Source: an uncultured Clostridia bacterium
GTDB taxonomy: Bacteria > Bacillota > Clostridia > Oscillospirales > Ruminococcaceae
Direction: 5' to 3'
Assembly: GCA_947628405.1 (NCBI GenBank)
Contig: CANQZR010000005.1
Span: 1 to 36,763 of the forward strand
Length of the DNA stretch: 36,763 bases
Below the pieces are notes generated by a model, which made no database searches, was not told the DNA's origin, and saw only the letters and a list, made by a program, of their open reading frames with translations. A program made the position numbers and the translations under genes. Below are positions 1-9,035 of this stretch, in pieces. The first letter of the stretch is position 1; each line of letters begins with the position of its first letter.

Positions 1-1
1 C

Positions 2-343
2 AAGCCTCTGGGCAGAAGCGACGATATGCTTATCATCCGCGGGGTAAATGTATTCCCGTCACAGATCGAAACTGTGCTTATCGAGCAGGGCTACGCTCCA
101 AACTATCAGATCGAGGTCGACCGTGTGAATAACACCGATACTCTTGATGTTTATGTTGAAATGCCGGACGAGCAGTTCTCCGACGTTATCAAGGATATCC
201 AGCAGAAGGAAAAAGACCTTGTTTATGCCATCAAGACCATACTCGGCATCAACCCGAAAGTTCATCTTGTTCCGCCTAAGACCATTGCAAGAAGCGAGGG
301 CAAAGCAGTAAGAGTTATTGACAAGAGAAAACTTCACGATTAA
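2..343 (+). CDS. paaK: phenylacetate-CoA ligase, C-terminal part (5' end outside window)
   Basis: The reading frame is already open at base 2, so only the last 113 residues are present. PaaK-type AMP-forming ligases activate phenylacetate or related aryl acids to the CoA thioester in the cytoplasm. The visible segment is the mobile C-terminal domain of the ANL superfamily. It starts with GRSDDMLIIRGVNVFPSQIE, the hinge and conserved loop typical of PaaK, and ends with the lysine-rich strand KTIARSEGKAVRVIDKR that holds the usual C-terminal catalytic lysine region. The ATG at 26 is an internal methionine, not a start. An ACT-domain gene follows 14 nt later. In Clostridia such pairs often accompany aromatic amino-acid or indolepyruvate metabolism (family knowledge). 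True substrate unknown. Confidence 0.9.
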   Translation, partial: KPLGRSDDMLIIRGVNVFPSQIETVLIEQGYAPNYQIEVDRVNNTDTLDVYVEMPDEQFSDVIKDIQQKEKDLVYAIKTILGINPKVHLVPPKTIARSEGKAVRVIDKRKLHD

Positions 344-357
344 CAGGAGGGATAATT

Positions 358-789
358 ATGTTCATTAAGCAGATCTCGATTTTCGTTGAAAACAAACCCG
401 GCAGACTCAGCAAAGTAACAAAGCTGCTTGCGGAAAACAATATTGATATCCGCGCGCTGTCCGTTGCGGATACAAAGGATTTCGGCATACTCAGGCTTAT
501 TGTCAACAAGCCTGATGCTGCGTGCGACGTACTTAAAAAAGCAGGCTGCACAGTGTCTATAACAAATGTTATAGCAATAGGCATAAACGATACTCCCGGC
601 GGACTTTCCGACGTGGTGGAATGTCTTTATTCCGCAAATATTTCCGTGGAATATATGTATGCATTTATTTCCAAGTCTGAAAATCAGGCATATGTTATTC
701 TCAGGGTAGACAATAACGACCGTGCCCTTGAAGCCCTTTCGGAGAATAATTTTACTATCCTCAGATCGGATGAAGTATACGATATGTGA
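358..789 (+). CDS. tandem ACT-domain protein
   Basis: A 143-residue cytoplasmic protein made of two ACT repeats. The first (about 1-68) begins with FIKQISIFVENKPGRLSKVT, whose N/D-K-PGRL turn is the ligand-binding signature of ACT domains. The second (about 70-140) contains INDTPGGLSDVVECL, the matching turn. There is no catalytic domain. Stand-alone ACT pairs bind amino acids and are thought to regulate the neighbouring enzyme. The start follows an AGGAGGG Shine-Dalgarno (345-351), 14 nt after the ligase stop, so the two are co-transcribed and a GC-rich hairpin closes the unit. The likely job is amino-acid sensing for the ligase step; this is inferred from context, with no specific ligand visible. 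Confidence 0.88.
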   Translation: MFIKQISIFVENKPGRLSKVTKLLAENNIDIRALSVADTKDFGILRLIVNKPDAACDVLKKAGCTVSITNVIAIGINDTPGGLSDVVECLYSANISVEYMYAFISKSENQAYVILRVDNNDRALEALSENNFTILRSDEVYDM

Positions 790-814
790 ACCTGATATCC
801 GCAAATTTTTATCA

Positions 815-842
815 GCCGCGCATGGAAATATCCGTGCGCGGC
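815..842 (+). terminator. GC-rich hairpin after paaK-ACT
   Basis: GCCGCGCA at 815-822 pairs with TGCGCGGC at 835-842, with a further GGA/TCC pairing inside the loop. Only a weak T run (ATTTAT) follows, so termination may be inefficient. It sits between the ACT gene and the next promoter. Confidence 0.6.
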
Positions 843-861
843 ATTTATGCGTAAAAAAATA

Positions 862-890
862 TTGACTTTTTTATACTTTTGTGATATAAT
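862..890 (+). promoter_or_regulatory. sigma-A promoter of the glycosylation operon
   Basis: The -35 is TTGACT (862-867), then 17 nt, then the -10 TATAAT (885-890), preceded by TGTGA. The predicted transcript starts near 897. This places the GTG at 896 at or before +1 and supports the ATG at 929 as the start of the GtrA gene. Confidence 0.85.
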
Positions 891-928
891 TTCACGTGTA
901 TGTACAAAATTTACGGAGGGGAAGTTCC

Positions 929-1360
929 ATGGACGGCAAAGCGGCGTCATTGCTGAAAAAAGCAGTAAAATTTTTTTTCACTTCCGGTATAGGTTTTATT
1001 ATGGATTTTACTGCATATACGATAATGACGCAGGTATTTGAGTTCAGCGTAATGCGTGCGAACTTTCTAAGTTCCCTTATAGGAGCAACTTTTGTGTTCA
1101 TAGTTTCCACGCATAAGATCTTTGAAAAAAGCAGGAGTACTCTGCCGCTGCCGGTAAAGTACGGCGCATATATAATTTATCAGCTTGTCCTGATATTCCT
1201 TGTGTCGGAACTGGGAGATCTTTTTAACGGTCTTATACATACGCATTTTGAATTTGAACTGCTGTTAAGATACAGCAAACTTGTGTGCAAGGTGCTTATA
1301 ACACCATTGACTATGACTTGCAATTTTTTTGTTATGCGCTTTATTTCCGAGCGTATATGA
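929..1360 (+). CDS. GtrA/GtcA-family polyprenyl-phosphate-sugar flippase
   Basis: A 143-residue, very hydrophobic protein with four predicted membrane helices (about 11-32, 38-58, 75-95, 115-138), the size and topology of GtrA/GtcA. The early segment FFFTSGIGFIMDFTAYTIM resembles the GtrA helix 1 signature, and the TxxxFF-type end with NFFVMRF is also typical. These proteins are believed to move undecaprenyl-phosphate-linked monosaccharides across the membrane so an extracytoplasmic GT-C enzyme can use them. The start is the ATG at 929, 7 nt after GGAGGGG; a GTG at 896 is upstream but coincides with the promoter's +1. First gene of a long operon, followed 16 nt later by a GT2 gene. Confidence 0.85.
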   Translation: MDGKAASLLKKAVKFFFTSGIGFIMDFTAYTIMTQVFEFSVMRANFLSSLIGATFVFIVSTHKIFEKSRSTLPLPVKYGAYIIYQLVLIFLVSELGDLFNGLIHTHFEFELLLRYSKLVCKVLITPLTMTCNFFVMRFISERI

Positions 1361-1376
1361 AATACGGAGGGATATT

Positions 1377-2183
1377 ATGGCAAAAGACAGGATACTTGTA
1401 TTTATTCCGGCATATAACTGCGAAAAGCAGATAACAAGAGTCCTTGCCCAACTTGAGGGCAGGGTGTCGGGATACATAAGCGAAGTTATTATCGTCAATA
1501 ACCTTAGCACCGATAATACCGTTGAAGCGGCAAAAAAATATCTTTCGGAACATTCTCTGCCGCCATGCAGGATCATTAATAACGACAGCAATTACAATTT
1601 GGGCGGTTCGCATAAAACGGCGTTCAATTATGCGCTTAAAAACAGGTTTGATTATGTTATAGTCCTTCACGGCGACGATCAGGCTGATATCAGGGATTTC
1701 CTCCCGGTGCTTGAAAAAAGGATATACAGAAAATATGACTGTATCCTCGGCTCACGTTTTATGAAAGGTTCGGTGATAAAGGGGTACTCAAAGCTCAGGA
1801 TATTCGGCAATTACGGTTTTAACCTGCTTTTTTCTATCGTGCTCGGAAGAAAGATAACCGATCTGGGTTCGGGACTGAATATGTACAGGACAGAACCGCT
1901 GAAGTCGGGATTTTTCTATAAATATCCGGATAAGCTGTATTTTAATGATCTTATGCTTCTTGCATATGACTATCATAAGCTCACAATGAAGTTTGTACCT
2001 ATAACATGGCGCGAGGAAGATCAGGTCTCAAACAATAAGCTTGTAGGTTTTTCGGTATCGCTGCTTAAAATGCTTGCCCAATATGTATTCCATAAAAAAG
2101 AATTTATGGAATCTGATATGAGAGAAAATAAAATAAAGGAATATACATATAAAATAATTTTTGAGAACGGAGTAAAGATATGA
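1377..2183 (+). CDS. family 2 glycosyltransferase (polyprenol-phosphate sugar transferase type)
   Basis: A 268-residue GT-A protein. The N-terminus ILVFIPAYNCEKQITRVL is the nucleotide-binding start of GT2, HGDDQAD (about residue 98) is the metal-binding DxD-like motif, and GSRFMKGS plus ITDLGSGLNMYR match DPM1/GtrB-like enzymes that charge a polyprenyl phosphate with a sugar. Unlike GtrB and CsbB there are no two C-terminal membrane helices, so it is probably peripheral. The start is the ATG at 1377 behind CGGAGGG; a longer GTG-started frame from 1329 overlaps the GtrA gene and lacks a suitable ribosome-binding site. It overlaps the epimerase by 4 nt (ATGA), indicating translational coupling. 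It likely makes the lipid-linked sugar that GtrA flips and a YfhO protein uses; the sugar is unknown. Confidence 0.85.
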   Translation: MAKDRILVFIPAYNCEKQITRVLAQLEGRVSGYISEVIIVNNLSTDNTVEAAKKYLSEHSLPPCRIINNDSNYNLGGSHKTAFNYALKNRFDYVIVLHGDDQADIRDFLPVLEKRIYRKYDCILGSRFMKGSVIKGYSKLRIFGNYGFNLLFSIVLGRKITDLGSGLNMYRTEPLKSGFFYKYPDKLYFNDLMLLAYDYHKLTMKFVPITWREEDQVSNNKLVGFSVSLLKMLAQYVFHKKEFMESDMRENKIKEYTYKIIFENGVKI

Positions 2184-3193
2184 AAGTGCTTATTACCGGC
2201 GCAGCCGGATTTATCGGTTCACAGCTTGCCCACAGGCTTTGGCAGAACGGCGAGGAACTTGTACTTATCGACAATTTTTCATACGGCAAAAAGGATAACC
2301 TTACATTTGACGACCATGATTTTTCTGAGGAGATAATAACAATGGATATCCGCGACAGAAAAGGCATTGCCGGATTGTTTGAAAAGGGAGATATTGATTA
2401 TGTCTACCATATTGCCGGAATAGCGCCGCTGCCGGACTGCCAGACTGATCCGCAGGAAGCGCTTGACGTCAATGTTACCGGAACTGTGAACATTCTTGAA
2501 AATGCAAGAAAATACGGCGTAAGAAAGATCATTTTTGCAAGCACGAATGCCATGTATGAAAATGAAACGGAATTTCCTACCGTTGAAAAAAGTTTTGCGC
2601 CTCCTACTCTTATATACCCGAATACAAAGTATGCGGCAGAAAGATTTTGTGAATCATATTGCAGAACGTACGGCATGAACATTACCTGCCTGAGGTTTGC
2701 CAATGTTTACGGACCTCATGTTGACTGCCTGAGAAAACAGCCGCCTTTTGTAGGATATATGATAAGAGAGCTTTATTATGACCGGACTCCGGTGTTCCAT
2801 TCCGACGGAAAACAAAGACGGGATTATATATACGTTGACGATCTTATCCGTCTTGCAATAATGGTAAGGGAACATGAGGGCTTTGACTGCGTCAATGTAT
2901 CTTCAAATAAAAATTATTCGGTAAATGAAATGTATGCCATAGCCTCAGGGATAATGGGAAAAAATATCCCGGCGGAATATGCCGATGATAAACATTATTG
3001 GGAAAAATATCCTGATCTCTACAGCGGCGTTTACCCTATAAAGACATCTGTACTCAACCATGAGATAAATAAATACTCGCTTTGTGACAATACATATGCA
3101 AGGGAAACTTACGGGTGGATCCCTGAGGTAAGTATGGAGGAAGGTCTCCGCAGAATGATAGATTCGGAATGTGCAATGCTGAGCCGTATCTGA
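2180..3193 (+). CDS. NAD-dependent sugar epimerase/dehydratase (extended SDR)
   Basis: A 337-residue extended short-chain dehydrogenase. Visible are the Rossmann motif TGAAGFIGSQ (6-15), DIRD (56-59) after the adenine loop, the catalytic Ser/Thr region FASTNAMYE (119-127), and YPNTK (146-150) giving the Tyr-xxx-Lys pair. RFANVYGP near 172 and YIYVDDLIRL near 217 are typical of UDP-glucose/GDP-mannose epimerase-dehydratase families. It converts a nucleotide-activated sugar in the cytoplasm. The start overlaps the GT2 stop by 4 nt. With the nucleotidyltransferase downstream it may supply the donor for the lipid-linked sugar. Epimerase, dehydratase or decarboxylase chemistry cannot be separated from sequence alone. 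Confidence 0.87.
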   Translation: MKVLITGAAGFIGSQLAHRLWQNGEELVLIDNFSYGKKDNLTFDDHDFSEEIITMDIRDRKGIAGLFEKGDIDYVYHIAGIAPLPDCQTDPQEALDVNVTGTVNILENARKYGVRKIIFASTNAMYENETEFPTVEKSFAPPTLIYPNTKYAAERFCESYCRTYGMNITCLRFANVYGPHVDCLRKQPPFVGYMIRELYYDRTPVFHSDGKQRRDYIYVDDLIRLAIMVREHEGFDCVNVSSNKNYSVNEMYAIASGIMGKNIPAEYADDKHYWEKYPDLYSGVYPIKTSVLNHEINKYSLCDNTYARETYGWIPEVSMEEGLRRMIDSECAMLSRI

Positions 3194-3229
3194 TATGGAA
3201 TAATTAATTGTATAAAGGGCGTGCATTTT

Positions 3230-3967
3230 ATGGATAAACTTCATCTTGTAATGCCTATGGGAGGACGCGGACAGCGCTTCTTCGACAACGGCTTCGTTAT
3301 TCCAAAGCCGCTTATAGAAATTCACGGAAAACCGTTTTTTTACTGGTCGGCAATGTCGGTGCTTAAATTTATGCCCCGGTGCGACGTAACTTTTGTTGTG
3401 CTGAAAGAGCATATAGAAAATTTCAATATCAGCGGCAGGATACTTGAATTATTTCCTGATGCGGATATAGTCGTTATTGACCACGTTCTCGGGGGAGCGG
3501 TGCTTACCTGCATGGAAGGCGTAAAAAAAATAAACGACGATATACCGGTGATATTCAACGACTGTGACCATATGTTCCGCTGCGATAAACTTACATATTT
3601 GAATGATAAGGACGCAGAACGTTTTGACGGACTTCTTCTGACGTTTGAGTCAGATTCGCCCAAATTCAGCTATGCGGCGTGCAATGATGAAGGAAAGGTC
3701 GTAAAAACGGCGGAAAAACAGGTCATCAGCAATGACGCGATATGCGGAGCATATTATTTCAGGAATGTCCGTACATTTTTGGAAAATGCGGAAATATATC
3801 TTGAAAAATGCGGCTACAGTGAATATTTTATGAGCGGAGTTTATAACTGCATGATAGAAAAAGGTCTTACAGCGGGAATACTGAGGACCGATCATCATAT
3901 TTCTTTCGGCACTCCCGAAGAATATAAGGAAGCGGAAAAGCGCTTGGAATTTGAGGAGCTTGTATGA
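3230..3967 (+). CDS. sugar-nucleotidyltransferase-like protein
   Basis: A 245-residue nucleotidyltransferase fold. It begins with LVMPMGGRGQRF, the glycine-rich NTP loop, then PKPLIEIHGKPFF, the KP.IEI.GKP signature of glucose-1-phosphate nucleotidyltransferases. NDCDHMF around residue 108 carries the metal-binding aspartates. It lacks the left-handed beta-helix of longer enzymes, so it is the short single-domain form. It should join NTP and a sugar-1-phosphate (or a similar phosphate) in the cytoplasm. The start is the ATG at 3230, about 10 nt after AAAGGG; a GTG at 3221 is too close to that site. It overlaps the next gene by 4 nt. Similar proteins sit in capsule clusters beside kinase-like genes, as here. 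Exact substrate unknown. Confidence 0.82.
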   Translation: MDKLHLVMPMGGRGQRFFDNGFVIPKPLIEIHGKPFFYWSAMSVLKFMPRCDVTFVVLKEHIENFNISGRILELFPDADIVVIDHVLGGAVLTCMEGVKKINDDIPVIFNDCDHMFRCDKLTYLNDKDAERFDGLLLTFESDSPKFSYAACNDEGKVVKTAEKQVISNDAICGAYYFRNVRTFLENAEIYLEKCGYSEYFMSGVYNCMIEKGLTAGILRTDHHISFGTPEEYKEAEKRLEFEELV

Positions 3968-5892
3968 ATGGTCTTTTATTTGCCGCAGCGGTCGTAATGG
4001 TCGCTGCAGGGCATATGTTCAGAACAAAACGGTGGAAAAGTTTTATTTCGGTATATGAAGATACGTCTGACGCATTGCTGCTTCGAGCCATGTCGTTGGG
4101 ATATATGACAGACCTGCTGCTGCCTTTCCATATCGGAGACGTGATAAGAGCGGCTGTTACCGGAAAAAAACTCACCAATAAAACGGCTTTTGCACTTGCG
4201 ACTATAATCGTCGACCGTCTTATGGATGTTTTTATAGTTGCACTGTTTTACCTGTTCTTTTATATTTCCGGAACGTTCGGACAGCCCCGTGAACTGATAA
4301 TTTACGGGATCGGAGCCGTAGTCCTTGTGCTGCTTGCGGTCTGGGCAACAACATTCAGCAAGCCTTTGAAAAAGGCGGTATTGTTGGTATCATCAGTGTT
4401 CAATGAAAAAATACAGCTCTGGCTGCTTGGATTTGTCTGGTCGTGCATATGTACTTTCAGGAATATCCTGCACAGGATAAATAAGCCGGTCCTTCTGCTG
4501 AGAACAGCGTGTATGTGGGTATGCTATATCCTTTCGTACTATCTTCTGGGAGCGGCTTCGGGAAACGACGCCATAACGGTTTTCAATGCTATGTTTGCGT
4601 CGCCGTCAAGCACTATAGTTTCTTTTATAGGAAGTATAGGTACGGAAAATTCTTTTCCGGCTATACTTCTGGCGTATAATGCACTGACGAGCCTGCTGCT
4701 TTTTGCCATGGCAGCCGTTATAGGAAAACTTTTTTCAAAAACCTCGGAACGAGAGCCGGAACTTATCATACCGTATACTTCACCGAACAGCCGTCTGGAC
4801 TTTCTGTGTGTTTATTTTTCCGATATCAGGGATAAAAGCTATATAAATTCTTTCCTTGCGATAAATAAGGACGTAACGATCGTCCGCAACTGTTCCGCAG
4901 GTTCAAATGCCACCACCCTTATGTGCATAAAGAACGGGGACATGCTCTTTAGGAAATATGCTTTCGGCGCAGACGGCGAAAAACTTTACGGTCAGGTCGA
5001 ATGGCTCAGGAGCAATTCAAAGGATCTGTATGTTACAGATATCTGCAATGTTGAAAAGCAGGAACAGTTCTGCTGGTATGATATGCCGTATCTGAGCGCG
5101 TCTATAGGATTTTTTGATTACATACATTCAGCGCCCGCAGAACTTTCGTGGGAAATACTTATGAACGTTATCGGCGACCTTGAAAGGAATTATTCATCTC
5201 ATGTTTCTTCAAGAGCAGATGCGGATACGATCGGGAAATATGTGGATTCCAAGGTGACCGCAAATCTTAAAAAAATAACATCAGCTCCGCAGATAAAAAA
5301 TCTTATGGCATATGACACGATATTCGTAAACGGCAGGGAGATAAAAAATCTTCCGGTATTTATGGACAGCTTCTTATCGGCTGATTTCTGGAAAGAAATT
5401 TTCGGGAATGATTATTATTCCGATATCCATGGAGATCTGACAATAGAAAATATAATTTATAACGGAAATTATCCTAAAAAATATTATCTTATAGACCCTA
5501 ACGGCGGAAATATACATAATTCTCCCGATCTTGACTATGCAAAACTTTTGCAGTCGCTTCACGGAGGGTATGAATTTCTTATGCATACGGACAAGGTGAA
5601 CGTTACAGATAACAAGATATCATTCAGAATGACCCGTTCGGCGGCATATGACGCTCTGTATATGAATATGCGCGGCTATATGTTCGGGCATTTCGGCAGA
5701 GACAGGGTAAAGAGCATTTATTTCCATGAAATAATACACTGGTTCAGACTTATGCCATACAAAATAAATCACGACGGCAGCCGCGCAGCAATGTTCTATG
5801 CCGGAATGATGCTGGTCATAAATGATGTTTTTGAGGAGTTTATTGAAAATGAACGGTATTCCGAAGATAAAACTTGCGATGTTCGATCTTGA
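3964..5892 (+). CDS. flippase-like membrane domain fused to a kinase-like phosphotransferase domain
   Basis: A 642-residue two-part protein. Residues about 1-255 hold several membrane helices with the LPG-synthase-type flippase motifs (LGYMTDLLLPFHIGDVIRA, then ATIIVDRLMDVFIV), the UPF0104/AglD2 family. Residues about 285-640 are soluble. They contain IHGDLTIENIIYN with His489-Gly-Asp and Asn, followed by LIDPNG with Asp511, the catalytic-loop and metal-binding pair of choline/aminoglycoside kinase-like enzymes. A capsule-type kinase is likely, acting beside the nucleotidyltransferase encoded immediately upstream (4-nt overlap). The membrane part could transport a lipid-linked product. The HAD gene starts inside its last 44 nt. 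No frameshift; the fusion is a single open frame. Function inferred from domains only. Confidence 0.75.
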   Translation: MNGLLFAAAVVMVAAGHMFRTKRWKSFISVYEDTSDALLLRAMSLGYMTDLLLPFHIGDVIRAAVTGKKLTNKTAFALATIIVDRLMDVFIVALFYLFFYISGTFGQPRELIIYGIGAVVLVLLAVWATTFSKPLKKAVLLVSSVFNEKIQLWLLGFVWSCICTFRNILHRINKPVLLLRTACMWVCYILSYYLLGAASGNDAITVFNAMFASPSSTIVSFIGSIGTENSFPAILLAYNALTSLLLFAMAAVIGKLFSKTSEREPELIIPYTSPNSRLDFLCVYFSDIRDKSYINSFLAINKDVTIVRNCSAGSNATTLMCIKNGDMLFRKYAFGADGEKLYGQVEWLRSNSKDLYVTDICNVEKQEQFCWYDMPYLSASIGFFDYIHSAPAELSWEILMNVIGDLERNYSSHVSSRADADTIGKYVDSKVTANLKKITSAPQIKNLMAYDTIFVNGREIKNLPVFMDSFLSADFWKEIFGNDYYSDIHGDLTIENIIYNGNYPKKYYLIDPNGGNIHNSPDLDYAKLLQSLHGGYEFLMHTDKVNVTDNKISFRMTRSAAYDALYMNMRGYMFGHFGRDRVKSIYFHEIIHWFRLMPYKINHDGSRAAMFYAGMMLVINDVFEEFIENERYSEDKTCDVRS

Positions 5893-6415
5893 CGGTACGC
5901 TTTTCGATACCGTAAAAGCCAATTATCTTGCCTATAAAGAAGCCTGCGGAGATGAATTTCCGGTAGATGAAAAATATTTTGCCGAACACTGTATGAGCAG
6001 GAATTACAGGCATTTTCTGCCCGAGCTCGGAGTACCGGAAAACAGGCTTAAAGAGATACACGACAAAAAAATAAAATGTTACAGAAGTTATTTTTCCGAT
6101 ATAAAGTGCAATGATAATTTATTTGCCATGGCGGAGCTTATGAAAAATAACGGTACAAAATTGTGTATCGTAACAACGGCTTCTGAGGCAAATACAAGGG
6201 AATTGCTTGAATATTTTGATCGTGAGGAATTATTTGACCTTCTTGTCACACAGGAAAAGGTAAAAAATCAGAAACCGGCTCCGGACGGCTATATTTATGC
6301 CATGAATTTTTTTGAAGCAGAGCCGTCGGAGTGCGTTATATTTGAAGACTCGCAGACCGGTATACAAGCGGCGTCGGCTTCCGGGGCGTCGGTATACTGC
6401 ATAGTAAAATTCTGA
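5849..6415 (+). CDS. HAD-superfamily phosphatase (beta-phosphoglucomutase/Gph-like)
   Basis: A 188-residue subfamily IA HAD hydrolase. Motif I is MFDLDGTLFDT with Asp13 (nucleophile) and Asp15. Motif II is IVTTAS. Motif III is the lysine in KNQKPAPDGY, and motif IV is IFEDSQTGIQAA. An alpha-helical cap lies between motifs I and II. It removes or moves phosphate on a small metabolite, probably a sugar phosphate. The start is the ATG at 5849 behind GAGGAG (5833-5838), overlapping the preceding gene by 44 nt; an upstream in-frame ATG at 5822 lacks a good ribosome-binding site. Co-transcribed with the glycosylation genes, so a role in making or recycling the activated sugar is plausible. Confidence 0.85.
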   Translation: MNGIPKIKLAMFDLDGTLFDTVKANYLAYKEACGDEFPVDEKYFAEHCMSRNYRHFLPELGVPENRLKEIHDKKIKCYRSYFSDIKCNDNLFAMAELMKNNGTKLCIVTTASEANTRELLEYFDREELFDLLVTQEKVKNQKPAPDGYIYAMNFFEAEPSECVIFEDSQTGIQAASASGASVYCIVKF

Positions 6416-6448
6416 TCGGGAAGAAAACAATTGATAGGGGAGAAAACA

Positions 6449-9034
6449 ATGGAGAAAAACAGAAAGATAAACAGTATATTCTGGGGTATGGGAATAGTAA
6501 TATATTCCCTTTTGATATTTGTTATACTTCTTGCAGGGAATAAAGATGCGTTTTATGCCAGTGATGATATCATGCAGTGGGGACCTGTAGTCAATAAGGG
6601 ATTTGAACAGATATTTAGCGGAAAAGGCATACCATATTGGGATTTTTATCAGTATAAAGGATTAGATATATTTTCAAGCGGATATTATGGATTTCTTAAT
6701 CCGTTTATGTATATTTCATATTTTATATCGAGATTTATTTTGGCAGGTCAGATAGAAACTCTTAATGTTTACAAATGGATAATGTACTGCCTTGGCAATC
6801 TGACGATCTATAAAGTGCTTGAGGATTTTTCACTTCGTAAAACTACAATTGTTATTGCTGTATTGACATATTCAACATCATTAATGTTTTTTGAATATAT
6901 AGATTTTTATTTTTATTTCAATAATTATTTTTTTGTACCATTTATGATATGGATCATAATGCACGTCAGAAATAATAAGACCGAATGGTTTGTTCCCGGA
7001 GTGATCCTTGCATTTTCATTGCTTATGGGTCATGTTCAGCAAAGCTGTTATTATGTAATGGTGTATTGTATAATACAAGTTGTTTTTTCTGTTCAGGAAA
7101 AAAACTTTAAGCCTATACTGAAAATGCTGCTGAATATTGCTTTTTTTGTTTTACTTTCAGCTTTTCAGCTAATGGCATCAATGGCTGTATCGGAATATCG
7201 CAGCGTAGTATTAGCAAGTGATCCCACAGATTCTTTTATCAGCATGGAGATAGATATTTTTACCGTATTTGATCTTTTTAACATAGTCCCTTTAACTGTA
7301 GGAAAATACGGGATAGATCGTTTTTATCACAATCTCGGATTAGGGATATTTGTGTGGCTGTCAATACCGGTATTTTTTCCGGAAAAATATAAAAAATTCC
7401 GTTCATTTGTAAAAAGCAAGATATATTATATCAATGATAAATTTATAAAAGTCAAAGGAGAACGATATTGTAAAACAATGCATTACTTTTTGGCGGTAAT
7501 GGCATATATTTTTTCACTCAGAATGATTTTTTTATCATTGTTTGAATATTACGTTCTGGATAATCCTGATATTACGATAATAGCTGTTCTGGTCGTTGTT
7601 ATAGCAGCTTTTATAATCAGCATACTTTCAAAGAAACAATTTATGATAAGTGAAAAATCACTGGATCTTTGTATTTTTTTATGTACTGCATCAATATGTA
7701 TGCTGCTGCCGTTTGCAGTTTACATTTTTGCTGTTGTATTGTACATCCGCAAAATGATAAAAAATGCGGCGGCGAAAAATTTTTCCGATAAAGAACTCAT
7801 TATACACGCCTTTATGTTTGCAGGGTTCTTTTTTGTGCTTTTTTCATTGGGATATTACGGAATTGTGGCATTGATACTATCGCTTATACCTGTAATAAAT
7901 CAGTTCAGATATCTATATAAATGTGCATTTATTTTTATTCCGATACTTATAGTTACAGGTGCGTTCATGCTTGACCGCATAAACGGGAAATTTTTGAAAG
8001 TTCTTTATCGTGTATCTGCGGTATGCATTGCTGTTTCTTTAATGAATGTTTGTTATGTGATATATTCCGGACAGCATGAATATATCAACAATGATAAATA
8101 TGACTATCAGCATTATCGTGAGAGCGAAAATGAGGTAATTGCAATTCTGGACGAACTTGATATTGATAAAAATTACAGATTTTTAACAATTTCAGGGCAT
8201 ATTGATAATGTTTTAAAGTCATATACAAATAAATCTTCTTCTATATGCGTTTATGGACTTACAAAGAATTATTGTACATTGTACGAGCTTTTTTCGCTTT
8301 GCGGATATGACAATATATTTTCTGCGAAAGGATTTGAGCAAAGCGATGCAATATTGCAGGATATTTTTTACGAAGGTATGTTCAGCAATATGATGAACAG
8401 CGCTATGACCAATATAGATAATATGCGGAATGATAAAGCATATTTTGATAAATTTGAAGAACAGATGATAAATAACGGAGTAAAATATGTTCTGGTTACA
8501 AGCGACGATCTGTACCTTGCAGATGAGTTCACGGCATTGCTGAACGATATGAACAGCCGCATAAAGGTTGTGCGTACAGTGCCATGGGTCGAGGGTATGC
8601 AGCTGATAGAGCTTGATGGCGTAAGACCCGTTTGCTCCTACGGAAATATGGAAGAGCTTCCATTGGACACTTTGCTGGACGAACTTTCATTCCATACCGA
8701 TTTTGAAGTATCAACACCGGTGACTGTTTCTATGACCTATGAACCGCATTATAAGGCTTATATCACGGATAAGGACGGAAATACTTTGGAGATCTCAATA
8801 TCGGGCGACAAGGACGGTTATGTAACGTTTGATGTTCCGGCAGGAAATTATGACGTTACGATGAAATATGAAAATAAAATGATGGATATGGCAGTTTATG
8901 AAGCCGGCGCAGTAATTCTGCTTACGATAATTTTCGCTGCTGTTGTTTATTTTTCATGCAGAAAAAAACCGAAAATTGATGATAAAATATCAGAAAATGA
9001 TTTCAAAGCGAATATAATTCCGGAGGAAAAATAA
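6449..9034 (+). CDS. YfhO-family GT-C glycosyltransferase, copy 1
   Basis: An 861-residue polytopic membrane protein of the YfhO type: short cytoplasmic start, first helix at about 12-30, an extracytoplasmic loop with FYASDDIMQWGP (Asp39-Asp40, the position of the catalytic acid in GT-C enzymes), about a dozen helices to residue 540, a soluble extracytoplasmic domain, a last helix near 815-838 and a charged tail. In Bacillus and Listeria, YfhO takes sugars from undecaprenyl phosphate and puts them on lipoteichoic acid, working with CsbB (GT2) and GtcA (GtrA); all three partner types are in this operon. The start is the ATG at 6449 behind GGGGAG; a TTG at 6431 is the alternative. Copy 2 begins 2 nt after the stop, with long stretches of near-identity. 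Confidence 0.85.
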   Translation: MEKNRKINSIFWGMGIVIYSLLIFVILLAGNKDAFYASDDIMQWGPVVNKGFEQIFSGKGIPYWDFYQYKGLDIFSSGYYGFLNPFMYISYFISRFILAGQIETLNVYKWIMYCLGNLTIYKVLEDFSLRKTTIVIAVLTYSTSLMFFEYIDFYFYFNNYFFVPFMIWIIMHVRNNKTEWFVPGVILAFSLLMGHVQQSCYYVMVYCIIQVVFSVQEKNFKPILKMLLNIAFFVLLSAFQLMASMAVSEYRSVVLASDPTDSFISMEIDIFTVFDLFNIVPLTVGKYGIDRFYHNLGLGIFVWLSIPVFFPEKYKKFRSFVKSKIYYINDKFIKVKGERYCKTMHYFLAVMAYIFSLRMIFLSLFEYYVLDNPDITIIAVLVVVIAAFIISILSKKQFMISEKSLDLCIFLCTASICMLLPFAVYIFAVVLYIRKMIKNAAAKNFSDKELIIHAFMFAGFFFVLFSLGYYGIVALILSLIPVINQFRYLYKCAFIFIPILIVTGAFMLDRINGKFLKVLYRVSAVCIAVSLMNVCYVIYSGQHEYINNDKYDYQHYRESENEVIAILDELDIDKNYRFLTISGHIDNVLKSYTNKSSSICVYGLTKNYCTLYELFSLCGYDNIFSAKGFEQSDAILQDIFYEGMFSNMMNSAMTNIDNMRNDKAYFDKFEEQMINNGVKYVLVTSDDLYLADEFTALLNDMNSRIKVVRTVPWVEGMQLIELDGVRPVCSYGNMEELPLDTLLDELSFHTDFEVSTPVTVSMTYEPHYKAYITDKDGNTLEISISGDKDGYVTFDVPAGNYDVTMKYENKMMDMAVYEAGAVILLTIIFAAVVYFSCRKKPKIDDKISENDFKANIIPEEK

Positions 9035-9035
9035 A

